Source: Luteibacter rhizovicinus DSM 16549
Lineage (GTDB): Bacteria > Pseudomonadota > Gammaproteobacteria > Xanthomonadales > Rhodanobacteraceae
Length of the DNA: 64,000 nt
Direction of reading: 5' to 3'
Assembly: GCF_001887595.1 (NCBI RefSeq)
Contig: NZ_CP017480.1
Coordinates: 1,895,001 to 1,959,000 of the forward strand
A program made the position numbers and the translations under genes. Positions within the stretch are counted from its first letter, which is position 1; each line of letters opens with the position of its first letter. Positions 30,599 through 39,009 of this stretch are shown piece after piece. The notes under the pieces were generated by a model. It searched no databases, was not told where the DNA came from, and saw only the letters and a program-made list of their open reading frames with translations.

Positions 30599-30839
30599 TG
30601 CACTTCACCCGGGCAGACGCTGCGCGATCACACGCGCGCCGAGACCGAACGACAGGGGTTTGGTCGTGTGCCGGGAGAAGGAAGCGGGATGTGGGCAAGG
30701 ATGCCCCATTCGGTTTATCGAATGAGATCTGGCGCCCGGCGGTCTCAGGAACAGGGGGAATCCAGGATGACCGTGCTGCCGGGCGCCAGAAACCGAGTGA
30801 CTGGCACGAAGAGCCGAGGCCAACGCCTCGGCTTTTTTT
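30599..30839 (+). ncRNA. Putative sigma-54-dependent small RNA with seven GGA motifs
   Basis: The inferred transcript is about 240 nt, from a sigma-54 promoter to an intrinsic terminator. GGA occurs at 30674, 30680, 30687, 30699, 30748, 30757 and 30765. One is the tetraloop of a perfect hairpin, gggca-AGGA-tgccc (30693-30706). Three lie in the apical region of a long stem (13 bp, 30728-30740 with 30778-30790, extended by ggtc/gacc). Another hairpin, cattcg/cgaatg, is at 30707-30724. GGA in loops is the binding signature of CsrA/RsmA proteins. No coding frame here is convincing. It does not resemble 6S, tmRNA, SRP or RNase P RNA. The function is inferred. Confidence 0.6.
30813..30839 (+). terminator. 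Intrinsic terminator of the GGA-rich RNA
   Basis: An 8-bp stem gccgaggc/gcctcggc with loop caac is followed by seven T. Confidence 0.92.
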
Positions 30840-30878
30840 CGTTGAAATGAACACTACACCGTTCGAATGAACTGTGTG

Positions 30879-30933
30879 TGACTTTTTCGTCAACGAGGTG
30901 CTCGATTTCGGCAATTGGTGACGCGGTACGTCA
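30879..30933. promoter_or_regulatory. Two TGAC...GTCA dyads upstream of the second sigma-54 promoter
   Basis: TGAC-tttttc-GTCA (30879-30892) and TGACG-cggta-CGTCA (30919-30933) have centres about 40 nt apart, roughly -137 and -97 from the predicted start near 31023. Paired dyads at this distance fit enhancer sites for a sigma-54 activator. This is inference from pattern only. Confidence 0.4.
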
Positions 30934-30996
30934 GTTTCTCCCCGAGGGCGAGATCGGGTGTGATCCAGCGCACATTTTTTCTCGCGTCACAGCGTG

Positions 30997-31012
30997 TGGC
31001 ACGGGCGATGCA
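30997..31012 (+). promoter_or_regulatory. Sigma-54 promoter before the 62-residue protein
   Basis: TGGCACG-GGCG-ATGCAT has GG at 30998-30999 and GC at 31010-31011 (GG-N10-GC), a near-consensus RpoN site. The predicted start near 31023 leaves a 29-nt leader with a Shine-Dalgarno (gaagggg). Confidence 0.72.
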
Positions 31013-31051
31013 TCGCAACATCCTGACCACTGAGGGAAGGGGCCGAACGCC

Positions 31052-31240
31052 ATGAACGCTGTCATGTCCACTAACGAACCCATGATCCGTCACCACGATC
31101 TGCTCATCGAATTGGGCAGCCTGGAATTGGCCATGGAAATGCTGAGCGACCGCAATGCGGCGGAACAGGGTCGGCTTCGCCCGCGTATCGAACAGCGCCT
31201 CGCGCGTATTCGCGAAGCACTGGCCGGCATGGACGACTGA
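31052..31240 (+). CDS. Small protein of unknown function (62 aa)
   Basis: I do not recognise this family. The 62-residue product is soluble and predicted largely helical (LLIELGSLELAMEML...RPRIEQRLARIREALAGM), with no signal peptide or membrane helix. Codon use is GC3-rich like the neighbours. The ATG has gaagggg 9 nt upstream. It is preceded by a strong sigma-54 promoter match and lies just downstream of the GGA-rich RNA, so it probably belongs to an RpoN-dependent response. It could be a small regulator or adaptor. The gene ends 8 bp from the convergent pepN stop. Confidence 0.65.
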   Translation: MNAVMSTNEPMIRHHDLLIELGSLELAMEMLSDRNAAEQGRLRPRIEQRLARIREALAGMDD

Positions 31241-31248
31241 CTCTGGGC

Positions 31249-33897
31249 TCAGCCCAGGGCGACGCGGGCAAGAATATCGGTGAGATCGCGCGACAGGTCC
31301 TTGCGTGACGCCAGCTCGGCGACCACCGCATGCGCCGACTCGCGACGGACGGGCTCCAGGCGCTTCCACCCATTGAAGGCCGTCGCCACACGCGCGGCGA
31401 CCTGCGGATTCAGAGCGTCGATCGCCACGAGGCGATCCGCCAGCCAGCGATAGGCCGCACCGTCCGCACGATGGAAGCCGCTGGGATTGGCCCGCGCGAA
31501 GCTACCAAGCAACGACTGCACGCGATTCGGATTCTTCAGCGTGAATGCATCGTCGCGCTCCAGCGACTGGATGCGTCCAAGGGCCGTCTCGCCCGGTAGC
31601 TGCGCCTGCACCGCGAACCATTTGTCCAGCGCCAGGGCATTGCCTTCGTAGCGATGGCGGAAGTGGGCGAACGCGGGAGTCGCCGCGTCGGGATCCACCG
31701 TTGCCAGCGTGGCCAACGCGGCCAGCCGATCGGTCATGCCGGGCGCTTCGTCGTATTGCGCGCGAGCCAGCTCACGGGCATGGGCTTCATCGACCAGGGA
31801 GAGCAGGTCGAGGACGCGGCGCTTCAGCTGCCGCTGGGCCTGGCTCGTCGCGTCGAGCGCGGCACTGGTCGCTGCGCGTAAGGCCTCGTAACGCGCACGC
31901 AGGGCCGGCACGCCGATCCGGCTGGCCAACGCCCGCAACATGGCCTGACGGCTTGCACGGATGCGGTCCGGATCGCGCTCGGGCTGGCGCTCGACGAGTT
32001 CGATCTCGCCGGGCGGCGTGAGCAGTTCGGCGAGCAGCGCGTCTTCGACGGAGGGATCGCCGAACAGTTGGGCGAGCGCCCTGGTCCAGGCGCCGATCGC
32101 CGCACCATCGACCTTGCCGTCGCGGCAGTCGTCATAGGCCAGGCCGGCGAGTTGCTGTCCGGCTTCCCAGCGGTTGAAGCCGTCCGGATCGTGGCGCAGC
32201 AGGACGCCCAGCTCCTCCGGTGCATAGTCGAACTCGAGGATCACCGGCGCGGAGAAGCCGCGCAGCAACGACGGTACCGGTGCGCTGGCGATGTCTTCGA
32301 AGACGATGCTGCGCTCGGCGCCGTCGAGCACGATCGTGCGCTCGGTCGCGCCGGCGGTGGCCTCGCCTTCGAGTCGCAGCGGCAGGGCCTTGCCCGAGGC
32401 ATCGAACAGCGAAAGCCGGACCGGGATCGGCAGCGCATGCTTGACCGTCTGTCCCGCGCTGGCCGGGGTGCGCTGGCGCAGGGTGAGCCGATAGCGTGAC
32501 TGTGTTGCGTCGTAGCGTGCTTCCGCCGTCAGCCGCGGCGTGCCGGCCTGACCGTACCAGGCCAGGTAGGCGGAGAGATCGGTGCCATTGGCGTCGCCCA
32601 GTGACTTCAGGAAGTCCTCGATCGTGGCGGCGTCGCCGTCATGGCGATCGAAGTAGAGATCCATGCCCTTGCGGAAGCCGTCGCGACCGAGGTGGCCGGC
32701 GAGCATGCGTACGAGCTCGGAACCTTTCTCGTAGACGGTGGCGGTGTAGAAATTGTTGATTTCGCTGTACTGCGACGGCCGTACGGGATGCGACAACGGG
32801 CCGGCGTCTTCGGGAAACTGGGCGCGCCGCAGCAGCGCCACGTCTTCGATGCGCTTGAGCGACACCGAATTCATGTCCGCCGAGAAACTCTGTTCGCGGA
32901 ATACCGTCAGGCCCTCTTTCAGGCTGAGCTGGAACCAGTCGCGGCAGGTGACGCGATTACCGCTCCAGTTGTGGAAATACTCGTGTGCGACCACGGCTTC
33001 GACATGACGGTACTCGTCGTCGGTGCTCGAATCCGGATCGGCCAGCAGGTACTTCGCGTTGAAGATGTTGAGACCCTTGTTCTCCATCGCGCCCATGTTG
33101 AAATCGTGGGTGGCGACGACGTGGAACACGTCGAGGTCGTAGTTGCGCCCGTAAGTGCGCTCGTCCCACTGCATGCTGCGGATGAGCGAATCCATCGCGT
33201 AGTCGCAACGGTCGATGACATCGGCCTCGGCCCAGATGTGCAGGGCCACCGCGCGGCCGTCGGCCGTGGTGTAGTCGTGGCTGATCCGCTCCAGGCGTCC
33301 CGCGACCAGGGCGAACAGATAGCTCGGCTTCGGGTGTGGATCGACGAAACGCGCCCAGTGCCGGCCATCGGCGAGGTCGCCCGTGCCGTCGGGATTGCCG
33401 CCGGCGAGCAGCACCGGGAAACGCTGGCGGTCGGCGCGCAAGGTCACGGTGTATTTCGAAAGGACGTCCGGCCGGTCCGGAAAATACGTGATGTGACGGA
33501 ACCCTTCGGCTTCGCACTGGGTCAGCAGGAAACCGCGATCGCGGCTGCCGGAAAGGTACAGGCCTTCGAAGGCGGTGTTCTCCGCCGGCCGAACCGCCAC
33601 GCGGGCGCCCAGCGTGCAGCGGTCGGCATCCACGGCGACTTCCAGCACACCGTTGGCGAGGATGTACTCGCCGTCACCCAGCGGACGACCGTCGAGGGTC
33701 AGTTCCAGCAGTTCGATGCCTTCGCCGTTCAGGCGAATCGGCTCGTCGGCCTGCCGCACCAGGGTGAGCCGGCTGGTGACCTCGGTATGGTCGATGCCGA
33801 GATCGAACTCGAGCACCACGTCTTCCACGGCCCACGCGGGCGGGCGGTAGTCGGCAAGGCGGATGACGGAGGTGGGGGCGTCGGAGCGATCACTCAT
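31249..33897 (-). CDS. pepN: Aminopeptidase N (M1 family)
   Basis: An 882-residue zinc aminopeptidase that removes N-terminal residues from peptides in the cytoplasm. The exopeptidase motif GAMEN is at about 269-273, and the zinc site HEYFH (305-309) with Glu328 fits HEXXH-x18-E. The C-terminal part is the helical PepN domain. The ATG at 33897 gives MSDRSDAPTSVIRLADYRPP; an ATG six codons upstream is possible, and neither has a clear Shine-Dalgarno. The frame continues another 100 codons upstream into the divergent epimerase gene, which is rejected. It is divergent from the epimerase gene with a 76-bp shared control region. Confidence 0.96.
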   Translation of the reverse strand: MSDRSDAPTSVIRLADYRPPAWAVEDVVLEFDLGIDHTEVTSRLTLVRQADEPIRLNGEGIELLELTLDGRPLGDGEYILANGVLEVAVDADRCTLGARVAVRPAENTAFEGLYLSGSRDRGFLLTQCEAEGFRHITYFPDRPDVLSKYTVTLRADRQRFPVLLAGGNPDGTGDLADGRHWARFVDPHPKPSYLFALVAGRLERISHDYTTADGRAVALHIWAEADVIDRCDYAMDSLIRSMQWDERTYGRNYDLDVFHVVATHDFNMGAMENKGLNIFNAKYLLADPDSSTDDEYRHVEAVVAHEYFHNWSGNRVTCRDWFQLSLKEGLTVFREQSFSADMNSVSLKRIEDVALLRRAQFPEDAGPLSHPVRPSQYSEINNFYTATVYEKGSELVRMLAGHLGRDGFRKGMDLYFDRHDGDAATIEDFLKSLGDANGTDLSAYLAWYGQAGTPRLTAEARYDATQSRYRLTLRQRTPASAGQTVKHALPIPVRLSLFDASGKALPLRLEGEATAGATERTIVLDGAERSIVFEDIASAPVPSLLRGFSAPVILEFDYAPEELGVLLRHDPDGFNRWEAGQQLAGLAYDDCRDGKVDGAAIGAWTRALAQLFGDPSVEDALLAELLTPPGEIELVERQPERDPDRIRASRQAMLRALASRIGVPALRARYEALRAATSAALDATSQAQRQLKRRVLDLLSLVDEAHARELARAQYDEAPGMTDRLAALATLATVDPDAATPAFAHFRHRYEGNALALDKWFAVQAQLPGETALGRIQSLERDDAFTLKNPNRVQSLLGSFARANPSGFHRADGAAYRWLADRLVAIDALNPQVAARVATAFNGWKRLEPVRRESAHAVVAELASRKDLSRDLTDILARVALG

Positions 33898-33973
33898 GGC
33901 GGTAAGACAACACATGTTCTGGTCTGACAGGCAGGCTAACATGCGGTCGGATTCGTCAAAAGGAAGCCTCCCC

Positions 33974-34978
33974 ATGTCCCGATTCACCGTGACGCGCTCC
34001 ACCCTGGGCGCCAACGAGCTGGTGGTGCTGGTCGACGCCGACGCCGACCGCGAGGTCCGCATCGCCCGGCGCGGCGCGACCGTGCTGTCGATCTCCACGC
34101 GCTGGCGCGACGAAACGCGTCCCGTGACCGACGGCTTTCGCGACGCCAAGGAACTGGTCGGGCACAAGGGCTCTCGCTTCGCCATCATGACGCCGTTTGC
34201 CAACCGTGTTAACGATTCCCGCTACACATTTGAAGGAACGACTTACGATTTGCAGCCAGGTGCTGTCGGTGCCGATCGTGCCAGTCGCCATGGGTTTCTT
34301 CGCGGCACCGTGTTCGACGTGCAGCGTGAACAGGGCGACGACAGCAAGGCGTCGGTCACGCTCGTTACCGACGCGATCCGCCCGGGCGTGAATCCGGGTT
34401 ACCCCTTCGCGCTCGATTTCAGCGTTACCTTCACCCTCGACGAGCACGGTCTCACCGTGGAAGCGAAGACGCGCAACGTCGGCGAGCATGCCGCGCCCAC
34501 GTTCTTCGGCTGGCACCCGTACTTCCGTCTGTCGGAAAATCCGATCGAGGCGTGGGAACTGCGCGTGCCGGCGGACAAGGTGATCGCCACGGACAAGGAC
34601 TTCATCCCCTTGCCGGGGACAAGCGCCTGGCAGGCGATGGACAAGGCGGATCGTGCGCTCGATTTCCGCAAGACGCGCGCCATCGGTGCGACCGAACTCA
34701 ATCACACCTACGCCGACCTCCAGCTGGATACGGATGGCAAGGCCCGCACTCGCCTGCGCGATCCGAAGACGGGCGCGGGGATCGCCGTGTGGCAGGAGCG
34801 AGGCGTGATGCTGGTCTTCACCTCGGATACGGCCGATCGCGACGCGCGCAAATCGGTAGCGCTGGAGCCGATGGAATGCATGCCGGATGCCTTCAACCGC
34901 GATGACTGCACGCCCTTGATCACGCTGGCTGCCGGGCAGGAGCGTCGCTTCGTCTGCGGTGTGGAGTTCGATACGTGA
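33974..34978 (+). CDS. Aldose 1-epimerase family protein (GalM-like)
   Basis: A 334-residue GalM-like mutarotase. The segments PFANRVNDSRYTFEGTTYDL, HGFLRGTVFDV, FFGWHPYFRL and the C-terminal LEPMECMPDAFNRDD carry the conserved Arg, His and Glu positions of the fold. It interconverts anomers of an aldose; which sugar is not clear. The ATG at 33974 has aaggaag upstream. The stop overlaps the GTG of the next gene (GTGA, 34975-34978), so the two are translationally coupled, although their functions are not obviously linked. Confidence 0.88.
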   Translation: MSRFTVTRSTLGANELVVLVDADADREVRIARRGATVLSISTRWRDETRPVTDGFRDAKELVGHKGSRFAIMTPFANRVNDSRYTFEGTTYDLQPGAVGADRASRHGFLRGTVFDVQREQGDDSKASVTLVTDAIRPGVNPGYPFALDFSVTFTLDEHGLTVEAKTRNVGEHAAPTFFGWHPYFRLSENPIEAWELRVPADKVIATDKDFIPLPGTSAWQAMDKADRALDFRKTRAIGATELNHTYADLQLDTDGKARTRLRDPKTGAGIAVWQERGVMLVFTSDTADRDARKSVALEPMECMPDAFNRDDCTPLITLAAGQERRFVCGVEFDT

Positions 34979-35919
34979 CCTTGCCCACCTTCGCCGATGT
35001 CCGCGATGCCGCCGCGCGCATCGCGCCCTATGCGCTGGTGACGCCGGTCCTGCGCAGCGATCGCATCGATGCGCTGGTCGGCGCCGCTGTCGTCTTCAAG
35101 TGCGAGAATCTGCAGCGCGGTGGCGCGTTCAAGTTCCGCGGTGCGACCAACGCCGTGTGGTCGCTGGGCGATGAGGATGCCGCACGTGGCGTCGTCACCC
35201 ACTCCTCCGGGAATCACGGGAACGCCCTGGCGATGGCGGCGCGCACGCGCGGGATCACGGCGCATGTCGTCGTTCCCGAGGGCGCCGTGAAAACCAAGGT
35301 GGACGCGATCGTGGCGGCGGGTGCCACCGTGCATCGTTGTGCGCCGACCACCGCTGCTCGTGAGGCGAAGGCGGCGGAACTCATGGCGAGCACAGGCGCC
35401 ACGCTCGTCCATCCGTACGCCGACCCACGCGTGATGGCAGGCCAGGGAACCCTGGTGCCGGAGCTGCTCCGACAGGCGCCCGGGATCGACACGATCCTCT
35501 TTCCCGTCGGTGGTGGCGGCCTTGCGTCCGGTTGTTCGATCGCCGCGCACGGCATCGACCCCGCGATCGTGCTGTTCGGTGCCGAGCCTGAAGGTGCCGA
35601 CGACGCCGCACGTTCGTTGGAGGCCGACGAGCGCGTCGGGCCGTTCACCGCCCACACGATCTGCGACGGCCTCCGCACGCTGATCGGCGAGCCCAACTTT
35701 CATGTACTGCGAGAACAGGCTGTCACCGTGTTGCGTGTCAGCGATGTCGAAGTCGTTTCCGCCATGCGCCTGCTCTGGTCCGAATTGCGCATCGTGGTCG
35801 AGCCGTCCAGTGCGACGGTGCTCGCCGCCCTGCTGCGTTATCCGGAGCGGGTCAACGGCCGTCGTGTCGGTGCGGTGTTGACTGGCGGGAACGTCGATCT
35901 GGACGACCTTCCCTGGTAA
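34975..35919 (+). CDS. PLP-dependent threonine/serine dehydratase or racemase
   Basis: A 314-residue fold-type II PLP enzyme. The Schiff-base lysine is Lys53 in FKFRGATNA, the substrate loop is SSGNHG (about 78-83) and the phosphate-binding glycine loop is GGGGLASG (179-186). There is no C-terminal ACT domain, so it is not the regulated biosynthetic IlvA; it resembles catabolic threonine dehydratase or serine racemase. It starts with GTG overlapping the epimerase stop. Substrate choice cannot be settled from sequence. Confidence 0.88.
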   Translation: MTLPTFADVRDAAARIAPYALVTPVLRSDRIDALVGAAVVFKCENLQRGGAFKFRGATNAVWSLGDEDAARGVVTHSSGNHGNALAMAARTRGITAHVVVPEGAVKTKVDAIVAAGATVHRCAPTTAAREAKAAELMASTGATLVHPYADPRVMAGQGTLVPELLRQAPGIDTILFPVGGGGLASGCSIAAHGIDPAIVLFGAEPEGADDAARSLEADERVGPFTAHTICDGLRTLIGEPNFHVLREQAVTVLRVSDVEVVSAMRLLWSELRIVVEPSSATVLAALLRYPERVNGRRVGAVLTGGNVDLDDLPW

Positions 35920-36011
35920 GCATTCGCACGACGCGCACCACCTGAAGCGGACATCCGTGGCACCTTTGCGTGGCTATTCTCGTCTCACCTTCAGGACGTG
36001 TGAGACGGGAC

Positions 36012-36566
36012 ATGCGATGTGCCTGGGCCGAACAGAGCGATGCCGAACGCATTTACCACGATACCGAATGGGGGCTCCCGATACACGACGATCGCCAGCT
36101 CTTCGAACTGATCACGCTACGCGGCGCGGCAGCCGGGTTGTCCTGGCGCACGATCCTCGGTAAACGCGCGTGTTACCGCCGGGTTTTCCACGGCTACGAC
36201 CTGCTGCGTATCGCCAGGATGACGGACGGCGAACTGGCGACGGTTCGTCGCGATCGCGGCATCGTCCGTCACCGCCTGAAGATTGCCTCGGTCCGCAGCA
36301 ATGCGCGGGCGGCGCTGCGGCTGATCGAAACCGAGGGATCGCTATCGCGCTTTCTTCTTGCCTTCGTCGACAGCGATGTCGCCGTCGCGCCGCCGCGTCT
36401 CGCCTTCGGCGTGCGGACGCGAAGCGATGCCTCCGATGCCATGAGTGCCATCCTGCATAAGCGCGGTTTCCGTTTTGCGGGAACGGCGATCTGCTATGCG
36501 CTCATGCAGGCAACCGGCATGATCGACGGCCACGAACCCGGCTGCGAGTACCGCGCCGGTCGTTGA
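36012..36566 (+). CDS. tag: DNA-3-methyladenine glycosylase I
   Basis: A 184-residue Tag-family base excision enzyme that removes 3-methyladenine from DNA. The zinc ligands Cys3, His16, His174 and Cys178 align with those of E. coli Tag. The N-terminus RCAWAEQSDAERIYHDTEWG and the DGHEPGC tail are diagnostic. The ATG at 36012 puts the zinc cysteine at position 3, as in the family; an upstream GTG at 35970 is rejected. It is convergent with bioC with a 10-bp gap. Confidence 0.94.
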   Translation: MRCAWAEQSDAERIYHDTEWGLPIHDDRQLFELITLRGAAAGLSWRTILGKRACYRRVFHGYDLLRIARMTDGELATVRRDRGIVRHRLKIASVRSNARAALRLIETEGSLSRFLLAFVDSDVAVAPPRLAFGVRTRSDASDAMSAILHKRGFRFAGTAICYALMQATGMIDGHEPGCEYRAGR

Positions 36567-36576
36567 TCCGCCTCAC

Positions 36577-37464
36577 TCAGAATGGCGTTTTCCGCCGCGA
36601 GCCGCGCAGGTTCTCGATCGGGAAGCTGGCGATCTCGCCACTGCCCTCGCGTCGCGACTGTCCTGCGGGCGGGCCCCAGGCGTGCGCCGTCACCACTTCC
36701 CACGTCGACGGAATGACGCCCTCGTGGCGCAAGGCCTCGTAGGCATCGAGCATGCGGCGGTAGTGCTGCTTGCCGGTGAGCCCGCGCTGGCGGTCCGCAT
36801 CGGCGTTGTTCGCGCCAAGTCCACGCAGTTCGTCGAGCAGTGCACGAGGGGTGGGGTACGTCAGCGTGTAACGCTCGGCAAACAGCACGGGATCGCGTAG
36901 GCCCGCCGTCAGCATGGCGTCACCAACATCGTGCATGTCGAGAAAGCGTGCGACGTGGGCGTGCTGGTCGGCGGCGGCCCACGCGGCGCGAAGCTCGCTG
37001 AGCGTATCGGGGCCGAAGGTGGAGAAGGTCAGCAGGCCGCCCGGCTTGAGCACGCGCGCGCACTCGGTGAACAGGCGGGCGATGTCCTCGCACCACTGGA
37101 AGCATAGGTTGGAAAAGAGGATGTCGACGCTATGGTCGGGCATCGGCAAGGTATAGGCATCGGCCGCGACGCGCGAGAAAGGCTTCAGCCAGCTGCTGTG
37201 CTGCTTTGCCTGGCGCAGCATCGGCAGCGCGAGATCCATCGCGATCACCTGGGCCTTCGGGTAGCGCTTCTTCAGCGCCGCGCTGCCGCGGCCGGTGCCC
37301 GCGCCGACATCGAGGACGATCTCGGGCACCTGCTCGTACATGTCGAGACGATCGACCAGGGTCGACTGCACCTCGCGCTGGAGCGCGTCGTGCTTCTCGT
37401 AGGTAGCGGCGGCGCGGCCGAAGTTGCGCCTGACCTGGGTCCGGTCGAAATGAAATTCGCTCAT
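36577..37464 (-). CDS. bioC: Malonyl-ACP O-methyltransferase BioC
   Basis: A 295-residue SAM methyltransferase that methylates the malonyl carboxyl to let fatty acid synthesis build the pimelate moiety of biotin. Motif I is VLDVGAGTGRGS (about 50-61), and the following FSNLCFQWCEDIARLF and VLKPGGLLTFSTFGPDTLSELR are BioC signatures. The N-terminal FDRTQVRRNFGRAAATYEKHDALQREV is also typical. The ATG overlaps the bioH stop (ATGA, 37461-37464). It is the last gene of the biotin operon. Slightly longer than E. coli BioC (251), mainly at the C-terminus. Confidence 0.95.
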   Translation of the reverse strand: MSEFHFDRTQVRRNFGRAAATYEKHDALQREVQSTLVDRLDMYEQVPEIVLDVGAGTGRGSAALKKRYPKAQVIAMDLALPMLRQAKQHSSWLKPFSRVAADAYTLPMPDHSVDILFSNLCFQWCEDIARLFTECARVLKPGGLLTFSTFGPDTLSELRAAWAAADQHAHVARFLDMHDVGDAMLTAGLRDPVLFAERYTLTYPTPRALLDELRGLGANNADADRQRGLTGKQHYRRMLDAYEALRHEGVIPSTWEVVTAHAWGPPAGQSRREGSGEIASFPIENLRGSRRKTPF

Positions 37465-38234
37465 GCGTCTGCTTCGGTGAACTGCGTCAGGACATCGGCC
37501 ACGGCGTCCGCGTGTCCGATGAAGGGGGCGTGGCCGGCGTGGGCGATTTCCTCGAAGCGGCCACCGGCCGCCTCGGCGCACCAACGCATGGCCTCGGGAT
37601 GAACAATGCGGTCGCGTCGGCCGGCTATCCAGAGGCTGCGCGTACGCAGTTCGGACAGCCGTGGCCGAAGGTCGGTGCTCTCAAGCAGGCGGAGGCCTTC
37701 CATCAGTACGCGCGGGTCGGGCTCGCCACGGGAGAAGGCTTCTTCCTTCAGGCGCCGGGCCTCGGCGCGAGGATCGGCACTACCCATGGCTTCGAGCGCG
37801 ATGAAGCGCTCCAGGGTGGCGTGGTAGTCGGTTTCCAGATCGGCGGCGAGTTTCTCGACCATGGCCGCGTCGTTGCCGTAGGGCCAGCCTTCGGTGCGGA
37901 CGAAGCGCGGCGTGGAGCAAAGGGCAACGACGGAGGTTACCCGGTCGGGCAGGTCGAGGGCCGCCGTGAGCGCGACCAGACCGCCGAGGGACCAACCCAT
38001 CCACATCGCCGGTGGGGTCGCCGTGGCGATGGCATTCGCACACGCCAGCGGTTCGAGCGGAATGTCGCAGTCGCGCGAGTAACCGTGACCCGGAAGGTCG
38101 ACCACGTACAGGGTGTAACGCGAAGCGAGCGCTTCGACCAGTGGCGCAAGGATGCCGCCGTGCATGGCCCAGCCGTGGATAAGCACCAGCGGTGTATCGC
38201 CGTCGCCGTGTTGCTCGATGTGCAAACCGCTCAC
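37461..38234 (-). CDS. bioH: Pimeloyl-ACP methyl ester carboxylesterase BioH
   Basis: A 257-residue alpha/beta hydrolase that removes the methyl group added by BioC. The nucleophile is Ser82 in GWSLGG, the oxyanion segment is LIHGWAMHG (about 18-26), and the Asp and His are in [10 protein letters not shown] and [11 protein letters not shown] near the C-terminus. It starts with GTG overlapping the trhO stop (GTGA). Adjacent to bioC, as expected for the BioC-BioH pathway. Confidence 0.95.
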   Translation of the reverse strand: MSGLHIEQHGDGDTPLVLIHGWAMHGGILAPLVEALASRYTLYVVDLPGHGYSRDCDIPLEPLACANAIATATPPAMWMGWSLGGLVALTAALDLPDRVTSVVALCSTPRFVRTEGWPYGNDAAMVEKLAADLETDYHATLERFIALEAMGSADPRAEARRLKEEAFSRGEPDPRVLMEGLRLLESTDLRPRLSELRTRSLWIAGRRDRIVHPEAMRWCAEAAGGRFEEIAHAGHAPFIGHADAVADVLTQFTEADA

Positions 38235-38980
38235 GGTGTGATGTCCGCGGTGTCACTTGGCGAGAGTGTCGGGTCGACGGCGCCGCGCTCGTCGAAGACG
38301 AAGCAGTCGCCATGCCAGTGGGCGCCGCCGGCTTCCTCGAAATACTTCAGGATGCCGCCTTCAAGCTGGAACACGTGATCGATGCCGATCTCGCGCATGT
38401 GGATGGCCGCCTTCTCGCAGCGGATGCCGCCGGTGCAGAAGGAGACCACGGTCTTGCCGTCGAAGCGCGCGCGGTCCGCGGCGATGGCTTCGGGAAAGCC
38501 GGTGAAACTCGATAAGCCGTAGTCCACCGTGTTCTCGAACGTGCCGGCGGCCACTTCGTAATCGTTGCGCGTGTCGACCAGTACGACCGGGCGGCCGTCG
38601 TCATCGTGCCCCTGGTCGAGCCAGCGACGCAGATCGAGCGGCAGCACATGAGGCGCGCGACCTTCCTCGGGTCGGATCGAGGGCGCGCGCATCGTGATGA
38701 TTTCTTTCTTCAGTCGCACGCGCATCCGTCCGAAAGGCACGTCCTCGGAGAGGCTCTCCTTCGGAGCGATGTCGGCGAAGCGCGGATCCTCGTGCAGCCA
38801 GCTCACGAACGTCTCGATCGCCTCACGCGGAGCGGCCAGGAACAGGTTGATGCCCTCCGGCGCGAGCAGGATCGTCCCCTTCAGCGCCAGGGCCTCGCAG
38901 CGCTCGACCAGGCGCGCACGCAGCGCGTCCAGATCATCGAGGCCGACGAACTTGTAGGCGGAAATGTTGAGGATCGACAT
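38231..38980 (-). CDS. trhO: tRNA uridine(34) hydroxylase TrhO (rhodanese-like, YceA family)
   Basis: A 249-residue protein with an N-terminal acylphosphatase-like domain ([20 protein letters not shown]) and a rhodanese domain ([19 protein letters not shown]) with Cys in [12 protein letters not shown]. YceA/TrhO uses prephenate-derived chemistry to form 5-hydroxyuridine at tRNA position 34. The start may be ATG 38980 or 38986; neither has a strong Shine-Dalgarno. It is inserted in the biotin operon between bioF (29-bp gap) and bioH (GTGA overlap). A direct role in biotin synthesis is not known. Confidence 0.9.
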   Translation of the reverse strand: MSILNISAYKFVGLDDLDALRARLVERCEALALKGTILLAPEGINLFLAAPREAIETFVSWLHEDPRFADIAPKESLSEDVPFGRMRVRLKKEIITMRAPSIRPEEGRAPHVLPLDLRRWLDQGHDDDGRPVVLVDTRNDYEVAAGTFENTVDYGLSSFTGFPEAIAADRARFDGKTVVSFCTGGIRCEKAAIHMREIGIDHVFQLEGGILKYFEEAGGAHWHGDCFVFDERGAVDPTLSPSDTADITP

Positions 38981-39009
38981 GGGCATAGGGGAAGGGACGC
39001 GGCCGCCCA

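Noticed and set aside
30599..30839. 6S RNA, tmRNA, SRP RNA or RNase P RNA
   Set aside because: None of their conserved cores is present; only a GGA-rich hairpin design is seen.
30598..30870. 90-codon frame over the GGA-rich RNA
   Set aside because: It runs through the terminator and hairpins, has no Shine-Dalgarno and its composition is not protein-like. The RNA features explain the region better.
31249..34203. 100-codon N-terminal extension of PepN
   Set aside because: It covers the start of the divergent epimerase gene. Family N-termini begin near MSDRSD.
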